From Clostridiaceae bacterium (GTDB lineage Bacteria; Bacillota; Clostridia; Peptostreptococcales; Peptostreptococcaceae), in the NCBI GenBank assembly GCA_902362365.1, contig CABIVQ010000024.1, forward strand, positions 1 through 11,489: a stretch of DNA of 11,489 nt, read 5' to 3'. The position numbers and the translations under genes are program-made. Numbering within the stretch: position 1 is the first letter of the stretch; every line of letters starts with the position of its first letter. The notes beneath the pieces are model-generated. The model did not search any database. It saw nothing but the letters and a program-made list of their open reading frames with translations, and was not told where the DNA came from. Below, in pieces: positions 1 through 6,605 of the stretch.

Positions 1-76
1 TTGGATGGATTTGTCGTTACTTCCATTTAACCAAAGAAGGTTATTTTTTTCATTATATAAATTTTGTAAAAATCAA

Positions 77-101
77 GTTGCAAATATTAACTAGATGCAA
101 C
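77..101 (-). terminator. weak hairpin downstream of the HTH gene
   Basis: A 6-bp inverted repeat (GTTGCA / TGCAAC) with a 13-nt loop lies about 55 bases past the stop of the helix-turn-helix gene. On the minus strand it is followed by a short T-rich stretch (TTGATTTTTAC). The stem is short and the loop large, so this is only a possible terminator. Bases 1-154 otherwise hold nothing I can assign. Confidence 0.25.
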
Positions 102-154
102 ACTAGAACTGAAAAGCCTCCTTTTATATCCTTATATTACTATTTTCTCTCGTA

Positions 155-487
155 TTACATTTCTTCCTCTCTGTTTTTTATTAATTTATGAACTAAACCA
201 GCACTACAATTAAACTCTTTCGCTATTGTTCTCATACTTTTTCCTTCTCTTCTGGCTTTTAATATCAGTTCTATTTGTTCATTAGCAAATTTCTCTTTTC
301 TACCAGCTCCGCGGTCATTTTTCTTTACCTGTTTTAGTTCTTCTTCTAAATCTTCAACCCTTTGGTTTGCAAAAGATAACTCTCCTATTAGTTCTATTAA
401 TCGAGTAGTTATTTTTGAATTTTCATCTGTCATATTCATAATATACTCAATTAGCTCTGCTTTCTTCATTTTTTCTAACTTCTTCAA
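155..487 (-). CDS. small coiled-coil / resolvase-type helix-turn-helix protein
   Basis: This 110-residue, highly charged protein is probably a DNA-binding accessory factor. Residues 1-55 look like a coiled coil (VEDLEEELKQVKK near its end). A basic GAGRKEKF linker follows. Residues 66-105 form a helix-turn-helix of the resolvase/invertase C-terminal kind (EGKSMRTIAKEF, then CSAGLVHKLIKN). No catalytic resolvase domain is present, so it is a stand-alone HTH protein as found on phages and plasmids. The start is uncertain: TTG at 487 has no good ribosome site, and ATG at 469 would lose six residues. The frame stays open upstream to 517, where an AUA codon sits 9 nt behind a good AGGAG. That suggests the original ATG mutated, or that a rare AUA start is used. 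It follows the recombinase-accessory pair on the same strand after 189 non-coding bases. Its target is unknown. Confidence 0.65.
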   Translation of the reverse strand: MKKLEKMKKAELIEYIMNMTDENSKITTRLIELIGELSFANQRVEDLEEELKQVKKNDRGAGRKEKFANEQIELILKARREGKSMRTIAKEFNCSAGLVHKLIKNREEEM

Positions 488-550
488 TATTTTTTCTTTT
501 CTTTCAGTTTCTAGTATTTTAACCTACTCCTGTCTGTGTTCATTTTTTAA

Positions 551-580
551 TTTATATACGTTTATTAATTAAATTGTAAA
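551..580 (-). promoter_or_regulatory. putative promoter for the HTH gene
   Basis: On the minus strand TTTACA (580-575) and TATAAA (556-551) are separated by 18 bp. A small AAATTGT / ACAATTT inverted repeat (571-586) covers the -35 box and could be an operator. This lies in the 189-base gap (488-676) between the accessory gene and the HTH gene, which holds no other gene I can support. Confidence 0.4.
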
Positions 581-676
581 CAATTTTAAAAATAATATCA
601 ATACCTTTACTGCTTTATATTCATTTTTCATTTATCTAATTTCAACATCATGTTAAAACATAGCCTTTTTATAAAA

Positions 677-1477
677 TTAAAGTCCTTCTTCTTCAGCTAA
701 CCCTAATCGTTTCAATCTCTCTTGTATAGTTGATACATTTTGTTTTTTAGGTTTATTATTTTTAACTTCACTTGAATGATCTATGGTATCTATAACTGTT
801 TTTTTATTTTTTATCAAGTGCTCATTAAAAACATGGCTCACTCTATCAATATCATTATTAAACATATTCAACAATTCATCTTTAACCTGAATATCATCAG
901 GTCTTTCTATATTTAAAACATCATCTAAAGAATTATATGTGGATGTACTATTCCAGAACATAGTGGCAAACCCTTCTTCAAACTGTTTTATACTCTTTGC
1001 TTGACTATTGACTTTACTAGTTAATTTATCATTCCTTACCTTTAAACTCAGAATTTCTTTCCTGTCTTTTAAAAATAAATTAATCAATCTCTTTTTGAGT
1101 TCTTCGGGTTTATTGTGATATCGGTCTACTAATAATTCTAAGTCTTTATTATTAATTTCAAAAGCGTCTCCACCGGTCTTTATATTATCATCATATTTTT
1201 TTTCATCTATGATACTTTTCCCATAATACGGTTTTCCATCATAATCTTTAGACCAAAATCTTACGCCTAAAAAATTAAATAAATCACCATTTTGACGAGT
1301 GAATTCTGGATTGTTAGCTATAAGATTATTAAATTTAACTACACTATTGTAAGTCAGTTTACTTTTTATATATCCAACATCTTTAAATGCCAACTCTAAT
1401 ATTTCTTTCGCCTCTTCTTTTATTTTATCTGTAATTTCATTCTTTTTTCTTCCGCCTTTACTTTTTTTCTCGCTCAT
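677..1477 (-). CDS. recombinase-linked accessory coiled-coil protein (possibly TnpC-like)
   Basis: This 266-residue soluble protein is not confidently assigned. Its ATG directly abuts the TAG of the upstream frame (TAGATG), with GGAG nine bases before the start inside that frame, so the two are translationally coupled. The N terminus is basic (KSKGGRKKNE, residues 5-14). Residues 40-90 carry a compact region with LTYNSVVKFNNLI and later FLGVRFWSKDYDGKPYYG, resembling the small N-terminal DNA-binding region of Tn554 TnpC-type proteins. Residues about 136-168 form a coiled coil (KEILSLKVRNDKLTSKVN). Tn554 TnpC is about 125 residues and also follows the large recombinase tnpB, which is the main reason for the comparison. 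Position and architecture support the role; the homology is inference. The protein appears intact. Confidence 0.6.
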   Translation of the reverse strand: MSEKKSKGGRKKNEITDKIKEEAKEILELAFKDVGYIKSKLTYNSVVKFNNLIANNPEFTRQNGDLFNFLGVRFWSKDYDGKPYYGKSIIDEKKYDDNIKTGGDAFEINNKDLELLVDRYHNKPEELKKRLINLFLKDRKEILSLKVRNDKLTSKVNSQAKSIKQFEEGFATMFWNSTSTYNSLDDVLNIERPDDIQVKDELLNMFNNDIDRVSHVFNEHLIKNKKTVIDTIDHSSEVKNNKPKKQNVSTIQERLKRLGLAEEEGL

Positions 1478-1702
1478 CTATTCAAACTCCAAATAATTAT
1501 TTTGTATTTCATTTTCTTTTTCAAACTTTTGTTCTAATAAAGACGCCTTTAAAAATGCCAGTTTATCCGCTTTAGACCTAAGTTTTAAAGATTGGGATTT
1601 GAAGTCTTGCTCCTCATGTTTTTCTAACCCAGCAAGACCATTCAAATTAACAATTTCCATTTCATTGATAAGATTTCTAAAGAACTCTTCCTCAACTTCT
1701 AT
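1478..1702 (-). pseudogene. 3' extension of the recombinase frame after an in-frame TAA
   Basis: The frame continues for 74 codons after the recombinase stop at 1703-1705, in exactly the same phase, and ends where the accessory gene starts. It begins IEVEEEFFRNLINE and then MEIVNLNGLAGLEKHEEQ. It is charged and helical, like the coiled tails of large Tn554-type recombinases. The first ATG in it (1660) would give a 60-residue peptide, but no ribosome site precedes it (upstream bases read AATCTTATCAATGAA). I read it as the original C-terminal tail of the recombinase, which would then be about 611 residues, near the 630 of Tn554 TnpB. Alternatives are a separate small protein, or a tail made by stop-codon readthrough. 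Confidence 0.6.
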
Positions 1703-3313
1703 TTACGATTGTAAAGGGGATATTTTTTTATTTAAAATGTAGTGTTTAATTTCTTTATAAGAGTTATTTGTTGGTTCACACCACCATTTACTACAAAATG
1801 CACAATAAGGGACATCTTCACAAAAGTCATTGCTGTTTACATCAAGCAAGCAATACCCAACCCCATCATCTGTTTTATCGAACTCACTTAAATCCACATC
1901 TAATTGATAGCCGTACGGCTTATTAAACACTATATCTTTTAATGATCTAAACATTTTCGAATTTTGGCTGTGTATATTCCTGTCAGAAATATAGTTTAAG
2001 ATTTCACTATCTATATAATAACTAACATGATTGGTGTAACTGTCTTGAGTTTCAAGAGTTGTATGACCACCTAACAAGGCTATTTCAACAGGACTTACCC
2101 CTTGTAGAAGCAAACTGCAAAATGCTAGATGTCTTGTGTCTCCAGGTGTCATTCTTTCTTTCTGACTTAACGCATATCCATATACATCCTCCACAATATT
2201 ATCATAGAAACTAGTTAACAAAGTAGCGAAGTTTGCTGTCGCAAAATTCAAAGGATTAAACTTAGTTGATTCACCCGATTTAAATGTTGGTAAAAAATCT
2301 TTGTATTTATCACTTTGCTTTTCTATGAGAAATTCTTCTTTAAATTTGCACAGAGCATTGTAAGATATTAATGTATGCGATTCTGTAAAGTCCGTCATAT
2401 TGATATATTCATTTATTAAGTCATATATTTCCTTGGTTATTTCAACTTTTTTTAAAATAGGTAACTTCGGTTTACTTATTGTATGTTTAGTTCTTTGTAT
2501 TTTTATTCTATCAATTATCAAATAGTATTTGTTATCATGTTTAAATGTGCATTTCCTATAAACATTGTTAAATAACTCACTTGGTCTCATAGGAATTACA
2601 TTACTGACCTTCCACCATATCAAAATAGGATAATAAATTTTTCTTAATAAATCATTGGTTTTCTCACCATTGAAAAAATCTTTTATGCAATAATCTGTCA
2701 GAAAAATACTCTGGTTGCTAGGTAAATCTCTCATAGTTGCATTTAAATAGGTTTTATACTGTGAAATGCTTTTTAAAAGAAGTTCGTAGCCATCTGGTAT
2801 AAAACCTATCCTGTCTAAGAAATTTACATAAGATTTTAATGCTGTTATCCTATCGTGTCTTGCTCTATCATTACTTGAATGTTCTATATAGGTATCTATA
2901 GCATTACCTTTTTTACTGTGTATCAATTTTTTTTTAAATCCATGTGTTTCTATAAAAATTCTTTCTATACCAAAAAAATAACCTTTTATAGTACTTCCTG
3001 AAATCCCATCATCAACTAATTTTTCTGCAATCCAGCATTTTAAAATTAAATAATCATCTTTATCAATTAAGTTTAATTTTACCATATCTATCACCTTAGA
3101 AAAATCCAAGATGTTATATACATCGGTGTTTTTATTGTGAAGAATCCATATATTAGACTCAAAGGTTGCATCGCTCTTGTATTTAGCAGATTCTTTGCAT
3201 AATATATTAGCGTTTTCCAACTTCACCTTACAATCAACTATGAATTTATCTGTACTAGTCTCATTATTTTCTTCAATAAATTTCGTGTCTATTTTTTTTA
3301 ATATATCACCCAT
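1703..3313 (-). CDS. large tyrosine recombinase, Tn554 TnpB-like, probably C-terminally truncated
   Basis: This 536-residue protein cuts and joins DNA strands through a tyrosine nucleophile and presumably moves or resolves its element. Residues 85-190 match an N-terminal SAM-like core-binding region. The catalytic domain follows: Arg I at R243 (PMRPSEL), Arg II at R394 (GDTRHLAF), the GGH histidine at H417, and Tyr426 nine residues later (DSYTNH). The usual HxxR histidine is replaced by G391. The C terminus has a cysteine cluster (C488, C498, C504, C507, C512; PYCAFC and WWCEP) that probably binds zinc, a trait of large Tn554-family recombinases. Start ATG is preceded by GAGG six bases away. 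A near-consensus promoter embedded in a palindrome lies just upstream. The frame stays open beyond the TAA up to 1478, so the natural protein was probably longer. No TnpA partner is present. Confidence 0.85.
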   Translation of the reverse strand: MGDILKKIDTKFIEENNETSTDKFIVDCKVKLENANILCKESAKYKSDATFESNIWILHNKNTDVYNILDFSKVIDMVKLNLIDKDDYLILKCWIAEKLVDDGISGSTIKGYFFGIERIFIETHGFKKKLIHSKKGNAIDTYIEHSSNDRARHDRITALKSYVNFLDRIGFIPDGYELLLKSISQYKTYLNATMRDLPSNQSIFLTDYCIKDFFNGEKTNDLLRKIYYPILIWWKVSNVIPMRPSELFNNVYRKCTFKHDNKYYLIIDRIKIQRTKHTISKPKLPILKKVEITKEIYDLINEYINMTDFTESHTLISYNALCKFKEEFLIEKQSDKYKDFLPTFKSGESTKFNPLNFATANFATLLTSFYDNIVEDVYGYALSQKERMTPGDTRHLAFCSLLLQGVSPVEIALLGGHTTLETQDSYTNHVSYYIDSEILNYISDRNIHSQNSKMFRSLKDIVFNKPYGYQLDVDLSEFDKTDDGVGYCLLDVNSNDFCEDVPYCAFCSKWWCEPTNNSYKEIKHYILNKKISPLQS

Positions 3314-3345
3314 ATTATGCCTCGTTTCATATGATTTACATATAA

Positions 3346-3374
3346 ATTATAAAACAATATTTCTATTTTGTCTA
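3346..3374 (-). promoter_or_regulatory. near-consensus promoter of the recombinase gene
   Basis: Minus-strand TAGACA (3374-3369) and perfect TATAAT (3351-3346) are separated by 17 bp, 33 bases before the recombinase ATG. The -35 box and the whole spacer lie inside one arm of the long palindrome, so anything binding the palindrome would block or bend the promoter. Confidence 0.7.
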
Positions 3375-3407
3375 ATTAATGTTAGACAAAATAGAAATAT
3401 TGTTTTA
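3350..3407. repeat. 26-bp perfect inverted repeat with 6-bp centre
   Basis: Two perfect 26-bp arms (3350-3375 and 3382-3407) flank the asymmetric centre TTAATG. Each arm reads outward from the centre as TTAGACAAAATAGAAATATT followed by GTTTTA. It sits between the recombinase start and the broken polymerase end. The geometry (symmetric arms around a 6-bp spacer) fits a tyrosine-recombinase core site or a dyad operator. A weak terminator for the polymerase transcript is another possibility, but the stem is almost all A/T. A further TAGACAAAA copy occurs on the minus strand at 3435-3427. Confidence 0.9.
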
Positions 3408-3440
3408 ATATGGCCATTTTGTTTTGTTTTGTCTATTTTT

Positions 3441-4637
3441 TCATATAGATACATTCACTGCTTCTTTAGAATTAAACTTAAACATAACTCCATCAGTATT
3501 ACCTTGAATAAATTCTGCTTCTTCCTTAAATTCTAATTCTACCTTTTCTATTAAATCTAATAATAGTAACTGTCCATTTACACATATAGACATCCCTTGT
3601 CTTGGATCATAAAGTTCATTATTAATATCCATACATGCACCGTATGCACTATTTAAAACTAATTTAAGGGATTTTTCTATAGGATTATTATCTTTTTTAA
3701 ACTGTATCCTTGTATCTCTTATTTGACTGTATTTAGATGGATCTTTTACATTTCTACTTAATAAATTATATTCTATCATTATAGATGGATAAAAAGAACT
3801 TACATCTGAATTTACAATGAAATCATTAGCTTCGTATTTTTTTCTAGCAGAATGAAGTCCACCCCAACCAAAATCAGTTTCAATTCCATATACATTTGTT
3901 CTTAAGTAGTTTTTTAAATCTCTATTGTTATAATCTAAATACCAATCTTTTATATAATTATATTTACTAAGATTTATACTCTCTATTATTTCGAAGTCTT
4001 TTGAGTCATCTCTATCATAATTAGGCTTTTTTGCACCTAATATATATGCACTTAGCTGAGCTTCGGTCTTATTAATCATACTGTCATCTAAGTTAAAGTA
4101 TTCTATTAACCCTAATTGTGCTTCATATTTGTAATAAACTTCTGTAAACACTTTATAAGTCATTCTTACGTCGTGTAAGCAGTAACTTGTTAGTTCTTTT
4201 ATCTCTTCTTCTGTTGGATATCTATCTAAATCAAAGGGAACAGTACTTTCTCTTATATCTTCCCCCATAAACAATTCCAGCTCCTTCAAGCTACGGAAAC
4301 TATCATTTATTTCAAATATATACATCTGCATTTTATTTAAGCTTCTATCAATTTTCCATCCAGACATCTTTTTTTCAATAAGGCTATCTGATACCTTACA
4401 TGGATCAAGACCCATAATTATAGATTTAAATATCCATTGATCGTATCCTTTTATGTTGTACCCTATCCATACAGAATCTTTATTCTTATTGTATATTCTT
4501 AATAATTCATCTCTATCATTTATTATGATGTGTTCTTTTTGAGTTTTGTAATCTTTCATACAACACATCCAAAATTTAGCATTTGATAAAACTTCAAAAT
4601 CTATTATTATACGTCTTTTATCTTTTTTCATAATCAT
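3441..4637 (-). CDS. family B DNA polymerase (phage type), C-terminally truncated
   Basis: This 398-residue protein has a 3'-5' exonuclease plus the start of a polymerase domain. Exo I is D13-F-E15, exo II is in IGYNIKGYD (to D66), and exo III is YCLHD (to D156). The polymerase part shows motif A DVSSFYPSI (278-286), motif B KLVLNSAYG (325-333) and motif C NTDG (380-383). It ends only 15 residues after motif C, so the thumb region of phage polymerases of this type is missing and DNA synthesis is doubtful. The start follows AGAGG; ATG at 4637 has tight spacing, and ATG at 4631 (third residue) is nearly as good. It has its own extended -10 promoter. Downstream lies the recombinase palindrome, so the truncation probably marks an insertion or deletion junction. 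It is a replication gene of a phage or plasmid remnant. Confidence 0.85.
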   Translation of the reverse strand: MIMKKDKRRIIIDFEVLSNAKFWMCCMKDYKTQKEHIIINDRDELLRIYNKNKDSVWIGYNIKGYDQWIFKSIIMGLDPCKVSDSLIEKKMSGWKIDRSLNKMQMYIFEINDSFRSLKELELFMGEDIRESTVPFDLDRYPTEEEIKELTSYCLHDVRMTYKVFTEVYYKYEAQLGLIEYFNLDDSMINKTEAQLSAYILGAKKPNYDRDDSKDFEIIESINLSKYNYIKDWYLDYNNRDLKNYLRTNVYGIETDFGWGGLHSARKKYEANDFIVNSDVSSFYPSIMIEYNLLSRNVKDPSKYSQIRDTRIQFKKDNNPIEKSLKLVLNSAYGACMDINNELYDPRQGMSICVNGQLLLLDLIEKVELEFKEEAEFIQGNTDGVMFKFNSKEAVNVSI

Positions 4638-4664
4638 TATTCCTCTATATGTTGTATTTATCTT

Positions 4665-4673
4665 ATTATACCA
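4665..4673 (-). promoter_or_regulatory. extended -10 promoter of the polymerase gene
   Basis: Minus-strand TGGTATAAT is a full extended -10 element, 28 bases before the polymerase start. The -35 region (TTTAAC, about 16 bp upstream) is weak, as is usual for extended -10 promoters. Confidence 0.5.
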
Positions 4674-4691
4674 ATAAATATATAAGGTTAA

Positions 4692-4747
4692 ACTATAAAA
4701 AATATAAAAAGTGCCCTGACTATGTAAATAGCCATCCTGGACACTTT
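4692..4747 (-). terminator. intrinsic terminator behind the pentapeptide stub
   Basis: On the minus strand AAAGTGTCC (4747-4739) pairs with GGGCACTTT (4716-4708), with one G-U pair. An inner GGCTA / TAGTC stem extends the hairpin, and a TTTATATTTTTT tail follows. It separates the pentapeptide remnant from the polymerase promoter. In the other direction an AATTAAAC tail makes a plus-strand role unlikely. Confidence 0.65.
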
Positions 4748-4857
4748 AATTAAACTATTTATAAAATTCCTTGAGATTCATAACTCTTTAAGCTCTTTAT
4801 TATATAACTTAAAGTACAAAAATCTTTGTCAATTTTCTCACTTAAAAGCGTTAGTCC

Positions 4858-5007
4858 TTATGCTCCTCTTAAGCTTGTAAAATTATAATTTGAAAAGTCA
4901 CTGTTATAACAATTACTTCTTTTTAAATCTTGGTACATAAAATTTTTATTCATTTTTTGTACTTTATTATATTTTAACCCTGTTTCTGATTTCTTATTTG
5001 TTGTCAT
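4858..5007 (-). pseudogene. 5' fragment of a pentapeptide-repeat protein
   Basis: Only 49 residues remain. ATG at 5007 is chosen because AGAGG sits six bases upstream; the longer frame to 5064 would run through the tRNA terminator. After a basic leader (MTTNKKSETGLKYNKVQK), residues 24-48 fall into five-residue steps with a hydrophobic centre: MYQDL, KRSNC, YNSDF, SNYNF, TSLRG. That is the start of a right-handed pentapeptide beta-helix, and real members have many more repeats. A TAA stops it after SLRGA. The same frame then stays open for 32 codons (to about 4762), including KIDKDFCTLSYIIKSLKSY, which is not pentapeptide-like. A deletion that fused two genes is therefore likely. The function of the full protein is unknown. 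Confidence 0.6.
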
Positions 5008-5020
5008 GTTATCCTCTATT

Positions 5021-5052
5021 AAAAAAACTCTTATATCATATAGATATAAGAG
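5021..5052 (-). terminator. strong terminator of the initiator tRNA transcript
   Basis: A perfect 10-bp stem CTCTTATATC / GATATAAGAG with a 5-nt loop is followed on the minus strand by seven T. It starts 21 bases after the tRNA CCA end and finishes only seven bases before the AGAGG of the pentapeptide stub. Confidence 0.85.
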
Positions 5053-5073
5053 CCATATATTCATACTTATAAT

Positions 5074-5149
<76 letters not shown>

Positions 5150-5173
5150 ATGTTATTATTTTGTATATATATA

Positions 5174-5203
5174 ATAGTAGCATATACAAATCCTATATAA
5201 CAA
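5174..5203 (-). promoter_or_regulatory. promoter of tRNA-fMet
   Basis: Minus-strand TTGTTA (5203-5198), an 18-bp spacer and TACTAT (5179-5174), with TG one base before the -10 box (TGCTACTAT). Transcription would begin about 18 bases before the mature tRNA end, leaving a short 5' leader for RNase P. The rest of 5150-5265 is plain A/T-rich DNA. I see no terminator there for the upstream deaminase gene. Confidence 0.65.
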
Positions 5204-5265
5204 CCTTTTTATAATTATTAACATATATATATTTTTTTATACGTAGTTTCAGATAATTCTATAGA

Positions 5266-6402
5266 TTAATTTTCACCATATCTTTTGATATATTTAACTT
5301 GTACTTTTATATCTGGATGTTGTCTACAAAATTGATTGATTACATAATAGCAACTTGGACAAGGCTCCCATTTGCTATATAAAGTAAGATTTCCCTTGTT
5401 ATTTAGTTTTTTAGCTTTAATTTGCTTGTGAATTTCTTCAAATATCTTTTTTTCACTATCATTAATTCTATTATAACCTGTTCCTAATTTGCCTAACTTG
5501 TTAACTTTATTGCTCTTAAAAAATTGTTTTTCTAATGGTGGTGCTTTACAATAATCATTTATCTCATTACTACCACTTATTGCTTTAAATTCTTTATTAT
5601 CATATTCTACTACCGCTATATTTATAGAGTCTTGTAACGCACTACTTTGATTTATTTTAAAAGTTAAATTATCTTTTTCATCAATTTTAATATACTTACT
5701 CATATTTTTTACTAGGCGTTTTATTCTTGGTATATTGTTACTCAGATGCTGATGGTATTCTACACTGCCCTTTAGTGGCTTGATATAATTATTATCTATT
5801 TCTTTAGGTATGTCTATTGATATTGTTTTAACTTGAGTTATTTCATTATATTTTTCATCTACATTTTCTTTATTTGTCATAATCATTTTTTTTAATAATT
5901 CAATATCCTTAGCATAAAGATAATTTTTGCCTATTTCCTTTTCTAAATATTCTAATCTGCATTTTTCTTTTTCATTGATTACTCCAGATATACCATCTTT
6001 TATTTCTTCTATAGCTTTAAGTATATGTTCAACATTATCTTGAGAATTAGGCTTTCTTTCATATTCAACTCTATCTATTCGTAATTTTTTGATCTCACTT
6101 ATTTTTTCACATAACCTGTAGTGTTCTCTTTCAAACAAGACTATTTTTTCCATATAATCAATAAAGTGACTAACATTGTTAGCTCTATAAGTTATTTCTT
6201 CTTTATCCATAGATTTGTATAAATGTTCTATTACATCATTATCCACTTTAAAAATCTTTATAATATCTTCTTTGAATTTTTCTTCATCGTAATAATTTAC
6301 ATTATATCCTTCTTTTTTTAATTCTTTTTTAAAATCGTATATATTGGAAATCTTTATTTTTTCTTTTTTCCTAACTTTTATGTCTATATCCCTTGTTGTC
6401 AT
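5266..6402 (-). CDS. toxin-type deaminase-domain protein
   Basis: This 378-residue protein has a C-terminal nucleic-acid/nucleotide deaminase fold of the polymorphic-toxin type, closest in pattern to the BURPS668_1122-like family. The zinc site is visible: NDSEKKIFEEI supplies the [HCD]xE motif (D315, E317), and WEPCPSC supplies PCxxC (C348, C351). VINQFCRQHPDIKVQV then matches the family's conserved end. Residues 1-240 are charged and largely helical, with probable coiled coils near 85-175. There is no signal peptide, no membrane segment and no recognisable LXG or WXG export domain. The start is clear (GAGG six bases before ATG). The gene appears intact and stands alone, with an extended -10 promoter about 90 bases upstream. 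No small immunity-like gene follows; the next gene is tRNA-fMet. It may be a contact-dependent toxin, a phage-defence effector or an orphan toxin cassette. The substrate cannot be told from sequence. Confidence 0.75.
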   Translation of the reverse strand: MTTRDIDIKVRKKEKIKISNIYDFKKELKKEGYNVNYYDEEKFKEDIIKIFKVDNDVIEHLYKSMDKEEITYRANNVSHFIDYMEKIVLFEREHYRLCEKISEIKKLRIDRVEYERKPNSQDNVEHILKAIEEIKDGISGVINEKEKCRLEYLEKEIGKNYLYAKDIELLKKMIMTNKENVDEKYNEITQVKTISIDIPKEIDNNYIKPLKGSVEYHQHLSNNIPRIKRLVKNMSKYIKIDEKDNLTFKINQSSALQDSINIAVVEYDNKEFKAISGSNEINDYCKAPPLEKQFFKSNKVNKLGKLGTGYNRINDSEKKIFEEIHKQIKAKKLNNKGNLTLYSKWEPCPSCYYVINQFCRQHPDIKVQVKYIKRYGEN

Positions 6403-6490
6403 GTATACCTCATTTTTTATGATAATTTAATGATATTTTTAATAGTATTTAATTATTTTATCATATTTTGAAGTTAAAGTTTGAATTAAA

Positions 6491-6499
6491 ATTATACCA
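6491..6499 (-). promoter_or_regulatory. extended -10 promoter of the deaminase gene
   Basis: Minus-strand TGGTATAAT lies 89 bases before the deaminase ATG and gives an untranslated leader of roughly 80 bases. No good -35 box is seen. It is the same extended -10 form as at the polymerase gene. Confidence 0.5.
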
Positions 6500-6541
6500 G
6501 TAATACCACTATAAAATTTTATTCAGTTTATTCACAGCAAT

Positions 6542-6572
6542 TTTAGAGATAGAACTGTGCTCTAGCTCTAAA
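6542..6572. repeat. 12-bp inverted repeat upstream of the deaminase promoter
   Basis: TTTAGAGATAGA (6542-6553) and TCTAGCTCTAAA (6561-6572) form a dyad with one mismatch and a 7-nt centre. No T run follows on either strand, so a terminator for the decayed nuclease is unlikely. It lies 43 bases upstream of the deaminase -10 box and could be a regulator site. Confidence 0.5.
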
Positions 6573-6605
6573 TATCTCATACATAGATTATACTAAATTA
6601 ATAGT

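Noticed and set aside
1..72. Minus-strand open frame reading LYNEKNNLLWLNGSNDKS at the left edge
   Set aside because: It looks faintly coding but has no start codon after the preceding stop (73-75) and is too short to assign; it may be a remnant.
613..660. Hairpin near TTAACATGATGTTGA as terminator of the accessory gene
   Set aside because: The stem is about six pairs with a G-U pair and no T run follows on the minus strand.
3177..3536. 119-codon plus-strand open frame
   Set aside because: It is antisense to the recombinase start and the polymerase end, crosses the palindrome, has low-complexity hydrophobic content and lacks a ribosome site.
5008..5064. Longer start for the pentapeptide stub
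   Set aside because: The added residues would be encoded by the tRNA terminator hairpin, and the ATG at 5064 has no ribosome site.
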